Positions 26,344 to 35,554 are shown, counted from the stretch's first letter. The stretch: DNA of 46,289 nucleotides from Candidatus Cyanaurora vandensis (GCF_013285555.1 NZ_JAAXLT010000099.1:1-46289); one strand, 5' to 3'. The notes: generated from the sequence alone by a model not told the origin. A program made the numbers and translations.

Positions 26344-27522
26344 TCAGATCCAGCCCATGGCCCGCGCTACTCCCTGACATAATCCCGCCGCCGTCAGCCC
26401 CGCGTAGGTTCCAATCACATTGCCCAAGACCGCCATCAACAGACCCAGGGGCGCGGTCCCTGGACGGTAGGCCACCGCCACAATCGGCGTCGTGACCACC
26501 CCCCCAGTATTGGCCTGGGAACCCACGGCGAGCAAAAAGAAAGGCGTTCGTGTCAAACGGGCCACCAGCAATAATCCCAAGGCATGAAAGCCAATCCACA
26601 CCCAGCCCGCCACCAAAAAGAGCGGATAGGTTCCAATCAACCCCAAGTCCCCCTGTGCCCCCAAAGTTGCCACGACCAGATACAACAATCCCGACCCCAA
26701 CCGTGAAGCCCCTTCCTGCTCCAACCGCGCCACCGGGGTCAGCGATAGTCCCAGCGCAAAAGTTGTCACTAAAATAAACCCCCAGGTTTTATGCGAGAGG
26801 ACCCCGCTCACCTCTGGCAACCCATTCCCCAAAGCAATCGCCAAACCGCTCACGCCAAAGGCCAGTCCCACCATCACCATCAGTCCGGGTAGGGTCAAAG
26901 GCAGCGCGGTCTGGACCGGGTTCTCCCGCAGACGGGCCATCGCTTGGTCCACTTGCCGGAGGTCTGCCTTCAGCCAACGGTCAATCCGGTCTTGATAACG
27001 GGCCAGAAATAATAAAATCAACGTCCAGCTATAGCCCACCAAAAAATCCATCGCCACCGCCGCCCCAAAAACCCGCTCTGGCGTACCGATACTCTCTTTA
27101 ACGGCAATCATATTAGCGAACCCCCCGGTCCAAGACCCCGACAATGCCCCGAACGCCGCCCACGCCTCAGCAGGAAGCCACCCCCCAAACAGAGCGAGAG
27201 CTAGGGGCGCACCCAGGACAATTCCTGTCGCTCCGACCAGGGTCATCGTCACCGCCGGGAGCCCTAACCGCGCCACCGCCCTCAAGTCCGTCCCCAGTAA
27301 TAAAAGTACCAACGCCGCCGGGAGGATGGTCCCCGAGAGTAACGGGTACAACGGCGACTCCCGTGGCACCCAGCCCAGGGTGCTCGCTACGGCGGGTAAG
27401 GCGTAGATCCAAATCACTGGCGGCACGAGGTCAAACAGTTTAATGAGTTGCTTCTGTTGGGCTAGCGCGAATACTAGCCCCACAAAACTCGCAAACCCAC
27501 AAAAAAGTAACGGTTCGGTCAT
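26344..27522 (-). CDS. DUF819 family membrane protein
   Basis: A 392-residue polytopic protein with about eleven helices in two related halves. Conserved small-residue motifs are GALSGSWTGGFANMIAVKE in the first half and AVGSQANTGGVVTTPIVAVAY in the second, matching the DUF819 (YjcL-like) family. By its paired re-entrant-type motifs it may be a transporter, but the substrate is unknown. Its start overlaps the stop of the upstream esterase gene by four bases, so the two are translationally coupled; a functional link with a secreted esterase is inference. Confidence 0.85.
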   Translation of the reverse strand: MTEPLLFCGFASFVGLVFALAQQKQLIKLFDLVPPVIWIYALPAVASTLGWVPRESPLYPLLSGTILPAALVLLLLGTDLRAVARLGLPAVTMTLVGATGIVLGAPLALALFGGWLPAEAWAAFGALSGSWTGGFANMIAVKESIGTPERVFGAAVAMDFLVGYSWTLILLFLARYQDRIDRWLKADLRQVDQAMARLRENPVQTALPLTLPGLMVMVGLAFGVSGLAIALGNGLPEVSGVLSHKTWGFILVTTFALGLSLTPVARLEQEGASRLGSGLLYLVVATLGAQGDLGLIGTYPLFLVAGWVWIGFHALGLLLVARLTRTPFFLLAVGSQANTGGVVTTPIVAVAYRPGTAPLGLLMAVLGNVIGTYAGLTAAGLCQGVARAMGWI

Positions 27523-28412
27523 CGGCTAGACCGGGGATGGCGGGCGAAGAACTCCCACATCACCTGAGTCGCGTTGAGGTCCTGGGATGCAGGTTGTCGC
27601 TGGTCGTTGGGGTCAGCGGTGCTACCGGGCCATTTGTGATTGCCATCGCGCAGGGTATAAAAGACGACTTCTGTACCCCGTTGACAGTCGGCATAGCGGG
27701 TCTGGCGCACATCACCCCGTTGGTTCTCGCGGGGCCGGGACGGGCAACCGGTGGCCCGGGTCCAAAAAGTCATGGCATCGGCAACAGACAAAAAGCCCCG
27801 CCCACCGTTGTAGGGCACGACATTATCTTCTTGACCATGGAAGGCAACTACAGAGAGAGGCTGGGCGGGATTCGGGATTGTGGTCGTCTGTCCTCGCCGG
27901 GGACGACCCCCACCTACGGCCCCAGCCACGACCCCAATCGCCGCTAGCTGGTCACTCAAAACCGCCCCCATCCGATAGGTCATCATCGCGCCACTGGAGT
28001 GCCCGCCGATGTAGAGCCGTTGCGAGTCCACCCGCAGGTTGGCCTGTAGACGCGCCAAAAGACTACTCAAGAAACGCTCATCATCGCCATTACCTTTCCC
28101 GGAATTAAAACCTGCATTCCAAGCGGGCGGCTGACCCAGGGCATCGGGGTAGGCGACAATAAACCCTGCCCGGTCGGCCTGTGCACTCATCTGGGTATAT
28201 CGGGCCACCACCTGCCCGTTCCCCTTTCGTCCATGGAGCAAAATCACTAGGGGTAAAGCGCGTTTACCGTTGTAAGCCGGGGGCAAATGCAAACTATAGG
28301 TCCGATTTACCCCGCCTACCCGCAGGGTTTGGTCATAATTCCCCGGCGCACTCTGAGCGAGAACCGGACGTAGTAACCCCAAGCACACCAGTCCAAACAA
28401 AATACGCCACAT
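27519..28412 (-). CDS. Secreted esterase of the PHB-depolymerase/feruloyl-esterase-like group
   Basis: A 297-residue exported alpha/beta hydrolase. The signal peptide is residues 1-19 (ending PVLAQ). LILLHGRKGNG forms the oxyanion loop, the nucleophile Ser139 lies in GGHSSG, the Asp in HGQEDNVVPY and the His in DGNHKWPG. This matches the LpqC/CE1 esterases that act on polyhydroxyalkanoate or feruloyl esters; there is no substrate-binding module, so the substrate is uncertain. Cys residues near the C-terminus (CPSRP, DCQRG) could form a disulfide. It is the first gene of a two-gene unit with the DUF819 protein. Confidence 0.88.
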   Translation of the reverse strand: MWRILFGLVCLGLLRPVLAQSAPGNYDQTLRVGGVNRTYSLHLPPAYNGKRALPLVILLHGRKGNGQVVARYTQMSAQADRAGFIVAYPDALGQPPAWNAGFNSGKGNGDDERFLSSLLARLQANLRVDSQRLYIGGHSSGAMMTYRMGAVLSDQLAAIGVVAGAVGGGRPRRGQTTTIPNPAQPLSVVAFHGQEDNVVPYNGGRGFLSVADAMTFWTRATGCPSRPRENQRGDVRQTRYADCQRGTEVVFYTLRDGNHKWPGSTADPNDQRQPASQDLNATQVMWEFFARHPRSSR

Positions 28413-28499
28413 CCTACCACCTCATCTCAAAGCATCAGAGTAGCACTAGCTCTGGGCTGTGATACTCCGGTTTGCCGGCCTAGTCTCTAACTTGAAAGC

Positions 28500-28528
28500 T
28501 TGACAGCGGTCATTGGCACCCCTAGGAT
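28500..28528 (+). promoter_or_regulatory. Sigma-70-type promoter of tRNA-Thr
   Basis: A perfect TTGACA (28500-28505) is separated by 17 bases from TAGGAT (28523-28528, 4 of 6 to consensus). Transcription would begin near 28535, about five bases before the tRNA. Position and spacing make this the likely promoter. Confidence 0.6.
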
Positions 28529-28539
28529 AGGATACTGTC

Positions 28540-28611
<72 letters not shown>

Positions 28612-28788
28612 AATCTTTGGGTAACGCGAAACCTTCTGCAACACCTACATCACGCTGTACCTCGGAAAAATAGGAAAATTTTCAGACCGCTAGGGAACCA
28701 ACCGGGGGGTTCATGCCCGTAGCTGCGCCCCAGTGAGCTTGACAGACCGTGCTAATAATGAAAAAGCATCCTAGTGGTCCGTCCAGCC

Positions 28789-31065
28789 ATGAGCAAAACC
28801 CTGGTCATCGTCGAATCCCCCGCCAAAGCCAAGACCATCAGCAAGATCCTGGGCAAAGGATACGTGGTCAAAGCCTCGGCTGGGCACGTGCGCGACCTCC
28901 CCCAAAAAGAAATAGGCGTGGATGTAAACGACAACTTCCAACCCAAATACGTCATCATTCCCAAAAAAGAAGATATCGTCCGCGAACTCCATGAATCAGC
29001 GGAGGGCGCAACCCTAGTCTATCTGGCCCCGGACCCGGACCGTGAGGGCGAGGCCATCGCTTGGCACCTGTCGCAGCTTCTAGAAGTCCCCCCCGAACGA
29101 CTCAAGCGCATCGAGTTTCATGAAATTACCCAAGAAGCCGTGCGCCGCGCCGTCAACAATCCCCGCCCTATTGACATCAACCGGGTGGATGCGCAACAAG
29201 CCCGCCGCGTCCTTGACCGCTTGGTAGGTTACAAAATCTCACCCTTACTTTGGAAAAAAATCCAGCGCGGGCTCTCCGCCGGTCGGGTCCAATCCGTCGC
29301 CCTCCGCCTCATCTGTGACCGCAACAAAGAGATCACCAGTTTCGTCACCAAGGAATACTGGACCCTCCACGTCAACCTCCTCAAAGAAGGCCAGAAAAAA
29401 CCCTTTGTCTGCGAACTCGTCAAGTGGAACGGTAAAAAAAGCGACCTGAATAATGAGCAGGAGACCATCGCCGTCCAACAGGGCCTCACCCCCGCCCGCT
29501 ACGCCGTCCAATCCGTCAAGCAACGGGAGCGCAAAAAAGAACCCGCCCCGCCCTTCATCACCTCCACCCTGCAACGCGAAGCCGCCGGAGCCCTCAACTT
29601 CACTGTCAAACGCACGATGAAAATTGCCCAGGAACTCTACGAGGGTATTGAGCTAGGAGCCGAAGGCCCCGTGGGACTCATCACCTACATGCGGACGGAC
29701 TCCACCCGTGTCGCCCAAGAAGCCCAAGCCGCCGTCAACGAGTTCATCGAAACCCAATACGGCAAAAAATATCTACCCACGACCCAGCGCAAGGGCAAAG
29801 CCGCCAAGGGGGGCCAGGATGCCCACGAAGCGATCCGCCCCACGGATATCCTCCGCCAACCCGACGATCTCAAGGCCCACCTCACCGCTGAACAGTACCG
29901 ACTCTACCGTTTAATCTGGCAACGCTTTGTCGGCTCCCAGATGGCGACCCAGACCCTCGCCACCCGCACCGTGGAGATTGAGGCCACGGGTACCCACAAG
30001 GCCATGTTCCGGGCCGCCGATACCCGCACGGTCTTTGATGGTTACACTCGCGTCTACGAGGAGAGTAAGGACGAGAACCCCGCTGAGGCCAGCCAGACCT
30101 TGCCCGAACTGGCTGAGGATGAAGTCCTCGTCTTCAAAGAATTCCTACCCAAACAACACTTCACCCAGCCGCCCCCCGCCTACTCCGAAGCCACCCTGGT
30201 CAAAACCTTGGAAGAAGAAGGCATCGGACGGCCCAGCACCTACGCCCCGACCATCTCGACGATTGTAGACCGGGGTTATGTTCTCAAAACAGGCCGTGCC
30301 CTCAATCCCACCCCCCTCGGTCTGACCGTCAATGACCAGATGACCCAATATTTCCCGGACATTGTGGACAAGGACTTCACCGCCCAGATGGAAGCCCAAC
30401 TTGATGCCATTGAGCGCGGTGAACGCCCGTGGACGACCACCATGGCTGAGTTCTACGGTCCCTTCCTCAAAAGCCTCAACGCCGCCACCGAGGAGATGGA
30501 GCGCGTCCTCATCATCACCGATTACCTCTGCGAGAAATGCGGCTTACCAATGGTCCAGAAGTCGAGCAAGTACGGCAACTTCTTGGGCTGCTCCGGCTAC
30601 CCCCAGTGCAAACACACCTACCCTCTGACCAAAGAGAACCTCCCCGCCCCCAAAGACCGCCCCGCTCCCGGCGAAAGTTGTGCCGAGTGCGGTCACGAAC
30701 CGATGACGATTGTTTTTGGTCCCTACGGCGAATACTTGAAATGTGGTGAATGCAAAGCTAAACGCCGTCTCCTCAAAAAAACCGGGGTGGATTGCCCCAA
30801 ATGTAAAGTGGGCGACTTGGTGGAGCGCAAATCCCGGTTTGGGCGGTTTTTCTACGGTTGCAGTACCTATCCCAAGTGCGACTTCTCACTCTGGCAAAAA
30901 CCCCTCCCCCAACCCTGCCCCCAGTGCGGCGGTATCGTCGTCCTCAAACCGCGCAAGCGTACCGAGGACATCGCCGACTGCTCCAACCCTACCTGTGATT
31001 TTGTCGAGGGGGCCGAGGAGTTCACGGGCATCACCCCGCCCGTCCCAGAACTTGCACCCGCTTAA
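28789..31065 (+). CDS. topA: DNA topoisomerase I
   Basis: TopA relaxes negative supercoils through a transient 5'-phosphotyrosine. From ATG 28789 it is 758 residues. The toprim domain has LVIVESPAKAKTI with its Glu and APDPDREGEAIAWH with the Asp triad. The nucleophile is Tyr300 in GLITYMRTDST. Four C-terminal zinc-ribbon modules follow, each with two C-x2-C or C-x4-C pairs (CEKCGLP...CSGYPQC, CAECGHE...CGEC, CPKCKVG...CSTYPKC, CPQCGG...CSNPTC). It lacks the long Lys-rich tail seen in some bacteria. It is convergent with marR, two bases apart. Confidence 0.96.
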   Translation: MSKTLVIVESPAKAKTISKILGKGYVVKASAGHVRDLPQKEIGVDVNDNFQPKYVIIPKKEDIVRELHESAEGATLVYLAPDPDREGEAIAWHLSQLLEVPPERLKRIEFHEITQEAVRRAVNNPRPIDINRVDAQQARRVLDRLVGYKISPLLWKKIQRGLSAGRVQSVALRLICDRNKEITSFVTKEYWTLHVNLLKEGQKKPFVCELVKWNGKKSDLNNEQETIAVQQGLTPARYAVQSVKQRERKKEPAPPFITSTLQREAAGALNFTVKRTMKIAQELYEGIELGAEGPVGLITYMRTDSTRVAQEAQAAVNEFIETQYGKKYLPTTQRKGKAAKGGQDAHEAIRPTDILRQPDDLKAHLTAEQYRLYRLIWQRFVGSQMATQTLATRTVEIEATGTHKAMFRAADTRTVFDGYTRVYEESKDENPAEASQTLPELAEDEVLVFKEFLPKQHFTQPPPAYSEATLVKTLEEEGIGRPSTYAPTISTIVDRGYVLKTGRALNPTPLGLTVNDQMTQYFPDIVDKDFTAQMEAQLDAIERGERPWTTTMAEFYGPFLKSLNAATEEMERVLIITDYLCEKCGLPMVQKSSKYGNFLGCSGYPQCKHTYPLTKENLPAPKDRPAPGESCAECGHEPMTIVFGPYGEYLKCGECKAKRRLLKKTGVDCPKCKVGDLVERKSRFGRFFYGCSTYPKCDFSLWQKPLPQPCPQCGGIVVLKPRKRTEDIADCSNPTCDFVEGAEEFTGITPPVPELAPA

Positions 31066-31066
31066 T

Positions 31067-31519
31067 TCAGAAGAGTTCGCGGAGTTTGGTCAGGGCCAGC
31101 CGGATAGTTTCGAGTTCGGTGGGGGAGAGATTCTGAAAGCGTTCGCCCAAATGGGCAACGTAGGCTGGGTAAACCTCCCGAAAAAGCTCCTCCCCATGGG
31201 GTGTGAGCACCACCGTGAAACTGCGGCGATTCCCTTGGGGTACCATGCGGCGCACCAGACTCTTTTGCTCCAGACGGTCTATGATGCCAGTGAGCGTCCC
31301 TTTGGTGACAAGGGTTTGTTCGCCCAGCCGATTCATACTTAGGCCAGATGTATTGCCTAGGGTGATAATCACATCGAACTGAGGCGGCGTGAGACCCAGT
31401 TGGCGGACGTAACTATCGGAGTAATTGGCAAAAGCTTGGTAGGTGCGGGCAAGTTCATGGAGCATGGTCTGAAAAAGTGTCCGGTCTGATTCTCCAGACC
31501 GCAATGGCTGACTATGCAT
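31067..31519 (-). CDS. MarR-family transcriptional regulator
   Basis: A 150-residue winged-helix dimeric regulator. The recognition helix region is LGEQTLVTKGTLTGIIDRLEQKSLV and the wing is RRMVPQGNRRSFTVVLTPHGEELF, both typical of MarR. Such proteins often respond to phenolic compounds or oxidants; no Cys is present in the sensing region, so redox sensing is unlikely. The divergent neighbour is secE, 145 bases away, which it is unlikely to control specifically. The target is unknown. Confidence 0.87.
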   Translation of the reverse strand: MHSQPLRSGESDRTLFQTMLHELARTYQAFANYSDSYVRQLGLTPPQFDVIITLGNTSGLSMNRLGEQTLVTKGTLTGIIDRLEQKSLVRRMVPQGNRRSFTVVLTPHGEELFREVYPAYVAHLGERFQNLSPTELETIRLALTKLRELF

Positions 31520-31604
31520 GGGTTAGACCTTGGGGGGATGACAGAAGAAGTCGCAATCCTATTATGGACTGTCTGTTCTCACCATGGAGCGGAGATTCAA
31601 CTCC

Positions 31605-31635
31605 TTGGCCTCCCCGCAAGGCAAGAACCTATAAT
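31605..31635 (+). promoter_or_regulatory. Probable promoter of secE-nusG
   Basis: TATAAT (31630-31635) is a perfect -10. The best -35 is TTGGCC at 31605-31610, with a long 19-base spacer. Initiation would be near 31642, just before the secE ribosome binding site. Confidence 0.4.
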
Positions 31636-31664
31636 AAAAGTTACCTGCACCTGGAGAAGCCCTG

Positions 31665-31895
31665 GTGGCGACTGATAAGGCCAAGCCCGTGCCCACCGAT
31701 GAGGCACCCGTCCAAAAGTTCGACCTCGCCCAGTACCTCAAGGACGTGCGGGCGGAGTTGGATAAGGTCCAGTGGCCCAACCGTCAGCAGGTCATTAGTG
31801 AATCGGTAGCAGTATTCCTGATGGTCTCGCTCTCCGCCCTGTTTATCTATCTGATTGACTCTCTGTTCTTCACCCTGTCAAGGCTGGTTTTCTGA
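31665..31895 (+). CDS. secE: Preprotein translocase subunit SecE
   Basis: SecE clamps the SecY channel in the plasma membrane. This is the short single-helix form (76 residues): a soluble N-terminus, the amphipathic LKDVRAELDKVQWPNRQQV with the conserved WP, and one membrane helix at about 48-70. The start is GTG, with GGAG nine bases upstream. The stop overlaps the nusG start by one base. Confidence 0.93.
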   Translation: MATDKAKPVPTDEAPVQKFDLAQYLKDVRAELDKVQWPNRQQVISESVAVFLMVSLSALFIYLIDSLFFTLSRLVF

Positions 31896-32491
31896 TGAAC
31901 GAACTAGAATCTCCCGTCAAGGAAGTGGTCAAACCGGCTTGGTATGCCATCCAAGTCTCCTCCGGCTGCGAAAAAAAAGTTAAAACCAATATTCTGCAAC
32001 GCGCCCAGACTTTCCAGGTCGTAGACCGGATTTTCCAGGTCTCCATCCCCGAACGCGCCGCGATCCGCGTCAAAAAAGATGGTTCACGGGCTGCTGCTGA
32101 AGAAAAGATCCTGCCCGGTTACGTCTTAGTTCATATGTTGTTGGACGATGAAGCTTGGGGCGTGGTCAAAAATACCCCCAATGTCATTAACTTTGTCGGC
32201 ACCGAGGAACGGCGCGGCTCCGGGCGGGGCCGGGGCCATGTCACGCCCCGCCCCCTCAGTGCCTCTGAAATCCGGCGCACCTTCATGACCGTGGCTCAGG
32301 AAGAACCCATCGTCCGCATCAACTTGGCGGCGGGGGATAAAGTCGAGGTCATTGCCGGACCTTTCCAGGACTTCAACGGCGAGGTCGTGGAGGTCAGCCC
32401 AGAACGGGGCCGTCTCACCGCCCTACTGTCAATCTTTGGACGCGATACCCCCGTCGAACTGGAATTCAACCAAGTCCGCCGCTTGGAGTAA
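31895..32491 (+). CDS. nusG: Transcription antitermination factor NusG
   Basis: NusG bridges RNA polymerase to ribosome or Rho. The 198-residue protein has the NGN domain (WYAIQVSSGCEKKVKTNI, LPGYVLVHMLLDDEAW, VINFVG), a Gly/Arg-rich insert (GSGRGRGHVTPRP) and the C-terminal KOW domain (AGDKVEVIAGPFQDFNGEV). It is cotranscribed with secE. The expected ribosomal protein genes rplK-rplA do not follow; tsaE does, three bases later. Confidence 0.95.
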   Translation: MNELESPVKEVVKPAWYAIQVSSGCEKKVKTNILQRAQTFQVVDRIFQVSIPERAAIRVKKDGSRAAAEEKILPGYVLVHMLLDDEAWGVVKNTPNVINFVGTEERRGSGRGRGHVTPRPLSASEIRRTFMTVAQEEPIVRINLAAGDKVEVIAGPFQDFNGEVVEVSPERGRLTALLSIFGRDTPVELEFNQVRRLE

Positions 32492-32494
32492 GGC

Positions 32495-32959
32495 TTGCAA
32501 GGGTTCTTCAAGAGTGCCCCTCGTCTCCAGAACTGGGCAAACCGCTGGGCTGAATGTTTGCCAGCAGGGCTTTTCCTACTGCTAGACGGGGAACTCGGCA
32601 GTGGGAAAACTACGTTTGTGCAGGGGTTGGCGCGGGGTTTGGGGATTGTCGAGACGGTCACCAGCCCGACTTTTGCTCTCATCCATGCGTATCCCGAGGG
32701 CGTGCCGCCCTTAATTCACTGCGACCTCTACCGCCTTGAGCCGGAGCAGGTGTGGGGATTGGGGTTGCAGGAGGACAACGAGGGGGGGATTACTGTCATT
32801 GAGTGGGCGCAACGTCTGCCCTTCACGCCACGACCCGTGCTCTGGCTTAATTTCACAATTGCGAAGGAGGGACGCTGGGTCCGGGGTACAGCCATCAGTC
32901 CACGCGAAAAGGGCCTGCTTGCCCAGGCCCAATTACTCTATGAGAATGAAGGAAGTTAA
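32495..32959 (+). CDS. tsaE: tRNA threonylcarbamoyladenosine biosynthesis ATPase TsaE
   Basis: TsaE is the ATPase that, with TsaB and TsaD, makes t6A at position 37 of ANN-decoding tRNAs. The 154-residue protein has a P-loop GELGSGKT at about 32-39, [11 protein letters not shown] and HCDLYRLE (Walker-B-like), and VIEWAQRL, all family marks. The TTG start at 32495 has GGAG seven bases upstream. The stop overlaps the convergent acpP stop by four bases at GTTAAC. Confidence 0.92.
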   Translation: MQGFFKSAPRLQNWANRWAECLPAGLFLLLDGELGSGKTTFVQGLARGLGIVETVTSPTFALIHAYPEGVPPLIHCDLYRLEPEQVWGLGLQEDNEGGITVIEWAQRLPFTPRPVLWLNFTIAKEGRWVRGTAISPREKGLLAQAQLLYENEGS

Positions 32960-33204
32960 CCCTTCTTGTTGATGATGTACTTGACAGCATCGCCAACGGT
33001 GGTAATCTTATCAGCATCGTCATCGGGAATTTCGAGTTCAAACACTTCTTCTAGGGCCATCACCAGTTCCACTTGGTCTAGAGAGTCAGCCCCCAAATCG
33101 GTATCAAAACTGGACTCGCGTTTGACTTGAGCCTCTTCTACGGAGAGTTGGTCAACAACGACCTTCTTCACCTTTTCAAAAATCGCTTCTTCCGTCACCG
33201 TCAT
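32956..33204 (-). CDS. acpP: Acyl carrier protein
   Basis: AcpP carries growing fatty acyl chains on a 4'-phosphopantetheine arm. With the ATG at 33204 (GAGG six bases upstream) it is 82 residues and strongly acidic. Ser41 lies in the modification motif [16 protein letters not shown]. An in-frame GTG at 33219 is less likely. It stands alone, with no fab genes next to it; it is divergent from tilS. Confidence 0.95.
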   Translation of the reverse strand: MTVTEEAIFEKVKKVVVDQLSVEEAQVKRESSFDTDLGADSLDQVELVMALEEVFELEIPDDDADKITTVGDAVKYIINKKG

Positions 33205-33305
33205 GATTGCCTCGAACACTTGATTTATGGAATTCTAGCGGAAAACCGGGTCTGTCAGATTGGTCCTACGGACACCTCAAGCACTGTCACACCCCGTAAG
33301 CCATC

Positions 33306-34274
33306 ATGTACCATACGCCATTTTTGGCCCTCCATGGTGCTGTTCTCCAGGAAATTGTACAAAGGCGGCTCCTGAACCAGGGTCAATGTCTACTCCTGGC
33401 AATATCCGGGGGTCAGGATTCACTCTGTCTCGGGCAACTGCTGGTGGATTTACAGCGACGGGGCGACTGGCAGCTTACTGTCGCCCACCTAGACCATCGT
33501 TGGCGGACTGATTCAGACCAAGCTGCCCAGACGGTCGCAGCGGTAGCAGCCAGTTGGGGTCTACCCTTTCACCTGATTGTGGCTGAGACTCCCCCACCCA
33601 CGGAAGCCAGCGCACGGGCATGGCGGTACAGCCGCTTGGCGAGACTGGCCCAGGATTTATCTGCCACCGCCGTCCTGACCGGACACACTGCCACTGACCG
33701 CGCCGAGACCGTACTTTTCAACCTAATGCGCGGGGCGGGACTCAGCGGCACTGGCAGCCTAGACTGGCGGCGGACCCTTGTACCGGGGCTAGACCTCGTA
33801 CGCCCACTCCTCACCGTGAGCCGAGAACAGACGGCTGCCTTCTGTCAAGCGCGGGACCTGCCCGTCACGCCTGACCCTACTAATGAGGATGTAAGTTTTA
33901 GTCGTAACCGCCTCCGGCAGGTCGTCTTACCCTACCTGCGCGACCATTTCAACCCCCAGGTGAGCCGCCATCTTGCCCAGGCAGCCGAGATTGCTGGGGC
34001 CGAGGACGATTACTTGACCCTAATCAGTCTGGAACATTTCGCTCGTTTCTACCGGGCTGAGCCGCCATCCTTGAATGCTCAGCTAGATCAACTCCCGGTC
34101 GCGCTCCAACGCCGGGTAGTCCGCCATTTTTTACAAACGTGCCAAAGCAGCGGGGATTTCAGCCAAGTCGAACAAGTACGAGCCTTAGTCGGGCAAGCCG
34201 AGGGGACCCGCACCGCCTCTCTACACCGAGGACAGGGCGTGGTCGTGCGCCGGGGTTGGCTAGTTTGGCTATGA
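33306..34274 (+). CDS. tilS: tRNA(Ile)-lysidine synthase
   Basis: TilS changes C34 to lysidine in the CAU tRNA-Ile so that it reads AUA. The 322-residue protein has the PP-loop SGGQDS at about 34-39, VAHLDHRWR, ARAWRYSRLARLA and TGHTATDRAETVLFNLMRGAGLSG. The short form lacks the extended C-terminal tRNA-binding domains of the E. coli enzyme, as usual in cyanobacteria. The ATG at 33306 fits the conserved N-terminus. Confidence 0.93.
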   Translation: MYHTPFLALHGAVLQEIVQRRLLNQGQCLLLAISGGQDSLCLGQLLVDLQRRGDWQLTVAHLDHRWRTDSDQAAQTVAAVAASWGLPFHLIVAETPPPTEASARAWRYSRLARLAQDLSATAVLTGHTATDRAETVLFNLMRGAGLSGTGSLDWRRTLVPGLDLVRPLLTVSREQTAAFCQARDLPVTPDPTNEDVSFSRNRLRQVVLPYLRDHFNPQVSRHLAQAAEIAGAEDDYLTLISLEHFARFYRAEPPSLNAQLDQLPVALQRRVVRHFLQTCQSSGDFSQVEQVRALVGQAEGTRTASLHRGQGVVVRRGWLVWL

Positions 34275-34466
34275 AGTACCCGCCACTACTTACGCTGCAC
34301 GGGTCAATTTAGCAGCAATGTTGGGTAGTTCAAATGGGCTACCCCAAGTGGAGGACCCGAATTGGGTGACTGGTAGCGTACCAAGCCGCGTTTTACTGTG
34401 GGGGAAATAGATTTTCACCCCCTCGGGTGTCCTGTCCTTTTTTTATCGTCTTAAGGAAGGTATGTA
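34275..34466 (+). promoter_or_regulatory. 192-bp leader of the unknown eight-gene cluster
   Basis: This gap between tilS and the first cluster gene must hold the cluster promoter if it is an operon. I see AAGGAAGG just before the first start and a T-rich run (34438-34445), but no clear -35/-10 pair. An ACCCGAATTGGG partial palindrome lies at about 34355-34366 and could be a regulator site. The assignment as a promoter region is by position only. Confidence 0.35.
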
Positions 34467-35540
34467 ATGGACGAGCGGTTTGAAAGCGATGTGATGGATG
34501 ACTTGGCGGCGGAATCTCCTGTCGCCCAGATGGATGGCTTCGAGGCAGACATGATGGAAGGCTTTGAGGAAGAGGGCTTCACCGATGAGCTAGAGGGTTT
34601 TGACGAGGGGGGTGAAGAAGCTTTTTATGCTGAGGACGAGTTTGCGGGGGACCTCGGGGACGATTACGCCGATCATGGCGACGAACTCGATGCCTATGCC
34701 GCGCTCGAAGACGCGATGACCGATGCTCTGGATGCTGCTGATAGCGATGAGTTCCTAGGGAATGTTCTCCAGGGGGTCAGCCGCGTGGCGGGTCTAGTCC
34801 GGCGTGGGGCCGGGGGGGCACGGCGGGTTGCTGGGGCGGTCCGGCGCGGAGCTCAAACTGCTCGCCGGGTCGCAGGCGCGGTCCAACGCGGGGCACAAAC
34901 CGCTGGACGGGTGGCGGGTCGCGTCGGTCGTGTCGCGGGTCAAGCAGGCCGGATCGCCGGTCAAGTCGGTCGGGTGGCGGGTCAAGTGGGTAGTGTTGCA
35001 GGCCGGGCGGGGGCTTCAGCGAACCCGATGGGGAGTCTGCTACAAAGCATTTTGCCCCTACTCCAACAGTATGCCAGCCAGGGCTTTGACGAATTTGATG
35101 CCCTAGAGGACCTCGTAGACCAGTTCAGTGATGAGGAACTAGACGAAGCCCTACCGATCATTGCGGGCGTTGCGGCACGGGGCCTAGTCCAGCCGGTATT
35201 GCAGCGGGCGGGGAGTGCCCTCAGTCGTCCCCTGCGTCAACAGTTGGTCCGGGGGACTAGCCGTGCGGTCCAAACCCTGGTGCGCCGTCAAGGACCCCAG
35301 GCGGTACGTGCTCTGCCCAGTATTGTCAGGAGTGTCGGTCAGACCGCTGCTCGTCGTCGGCTGCCAGCGCGGGCTCTGCCCCAAGCGATCCAGCGGACGG
35401 CGACCCAAGTCGCCAATAGCCCCCAACTAACACGCCGTCTCACGGGGGCCACCAGTCCGTCAGCCCGGTCGAGTCGAGGGGGACTGCCCCAACGCTTGGT
35501 CCTCAGGGGTCCTGTCGAGATTACGATCACCAGCCGCTAA
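34467..35540 (+). CDS. Cluster protein A: acidic N-terminus, Arg/Gly/Val repeat, conserved RRQGPQA domain
   Basis: I do not know this family's function. Residues 1-95 are very rich in Asp and Glu with Phe/Tyr/Gly. Residues 112-181 are five 14-residue units built from two heptads like GRVAGQV, strongly basic and Gly-zipper-like. Residues 207-235 are acidic again (DEFDALEDLVDQFSDEELDE). Residues 255-325 form a basic helical domain with RRQGPQA, ALPSIVRSV, LPQAIQRTA and LTRRL. The chain ends in RGPVEITITSR, probably a beta strand. The domain and tail recur in the next gene. There is no signal peptide. AAGGAAGG precedes the ATG. The charge polarity suggests self-association, nucleic-acid or membrane binding, or a masked cationic segment; all of these are inference. 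Confidence 0.85.
   Translation: MDERFESDVMDDLAAESPVAQMDGFEADMMEGFEEEGFTDELEGFDEGGEEAFYAEDEFAGDLGDDYADHGDELDAYAALEDAMTDALDAADSDEFLGNVLQGVSRVAGLVRRGAGGARRVAGAVRRGAQTARRVAGAVQRGAQTAGRVAGRVGRVAGQAGRIAGQVGRVAGQVGSVAGRAGASANPMGSLLQSILPLLQQYASQGFDEFDALEDLVDQFSDEELDEALPIIAGVAARGLVQPVLQRAGSALSRPLRQQLVRGTSRAVQTLVRRQGPQAVRALPSIVRSVGQTAARRRLPARALPQAIQRTATQVANSPQLTRRLTGATSPSARSSRGGLPQRLVLRGPVEITITSR
34800..35009 (+). repeat. Five 42-bp coding repeats inside protein A
   Basis: The stretch encodes five 14-residue units: RRGAGGARRVAGAV, RRGAQTARRVAGAV, QRGAQTAGRVAGRV, GRVAGQAGRIAGQV and GRVAGQVGSVAGRA. Unit number is likely to vary between strains, since DNA similarity between units is high enough for slippage. 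Confidence 0.8.
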
Positions 35541-35554
35541 TCTAGGAGGCCACG

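Noticed and set aside
28612-28788. Possible structured RNA between tRNA-Thr and topA
   Set aside because: G- and C-rich blocks are present, but I could not match them to SRP RNA, tmRNA, RNase P RNA or a riboswitch, nor build a convincing fold by eye.
29229-29574. Long minus-strand frames inside topA
   Set aside because: They are shadows of a conserved essential gene with GC-biased third positions.
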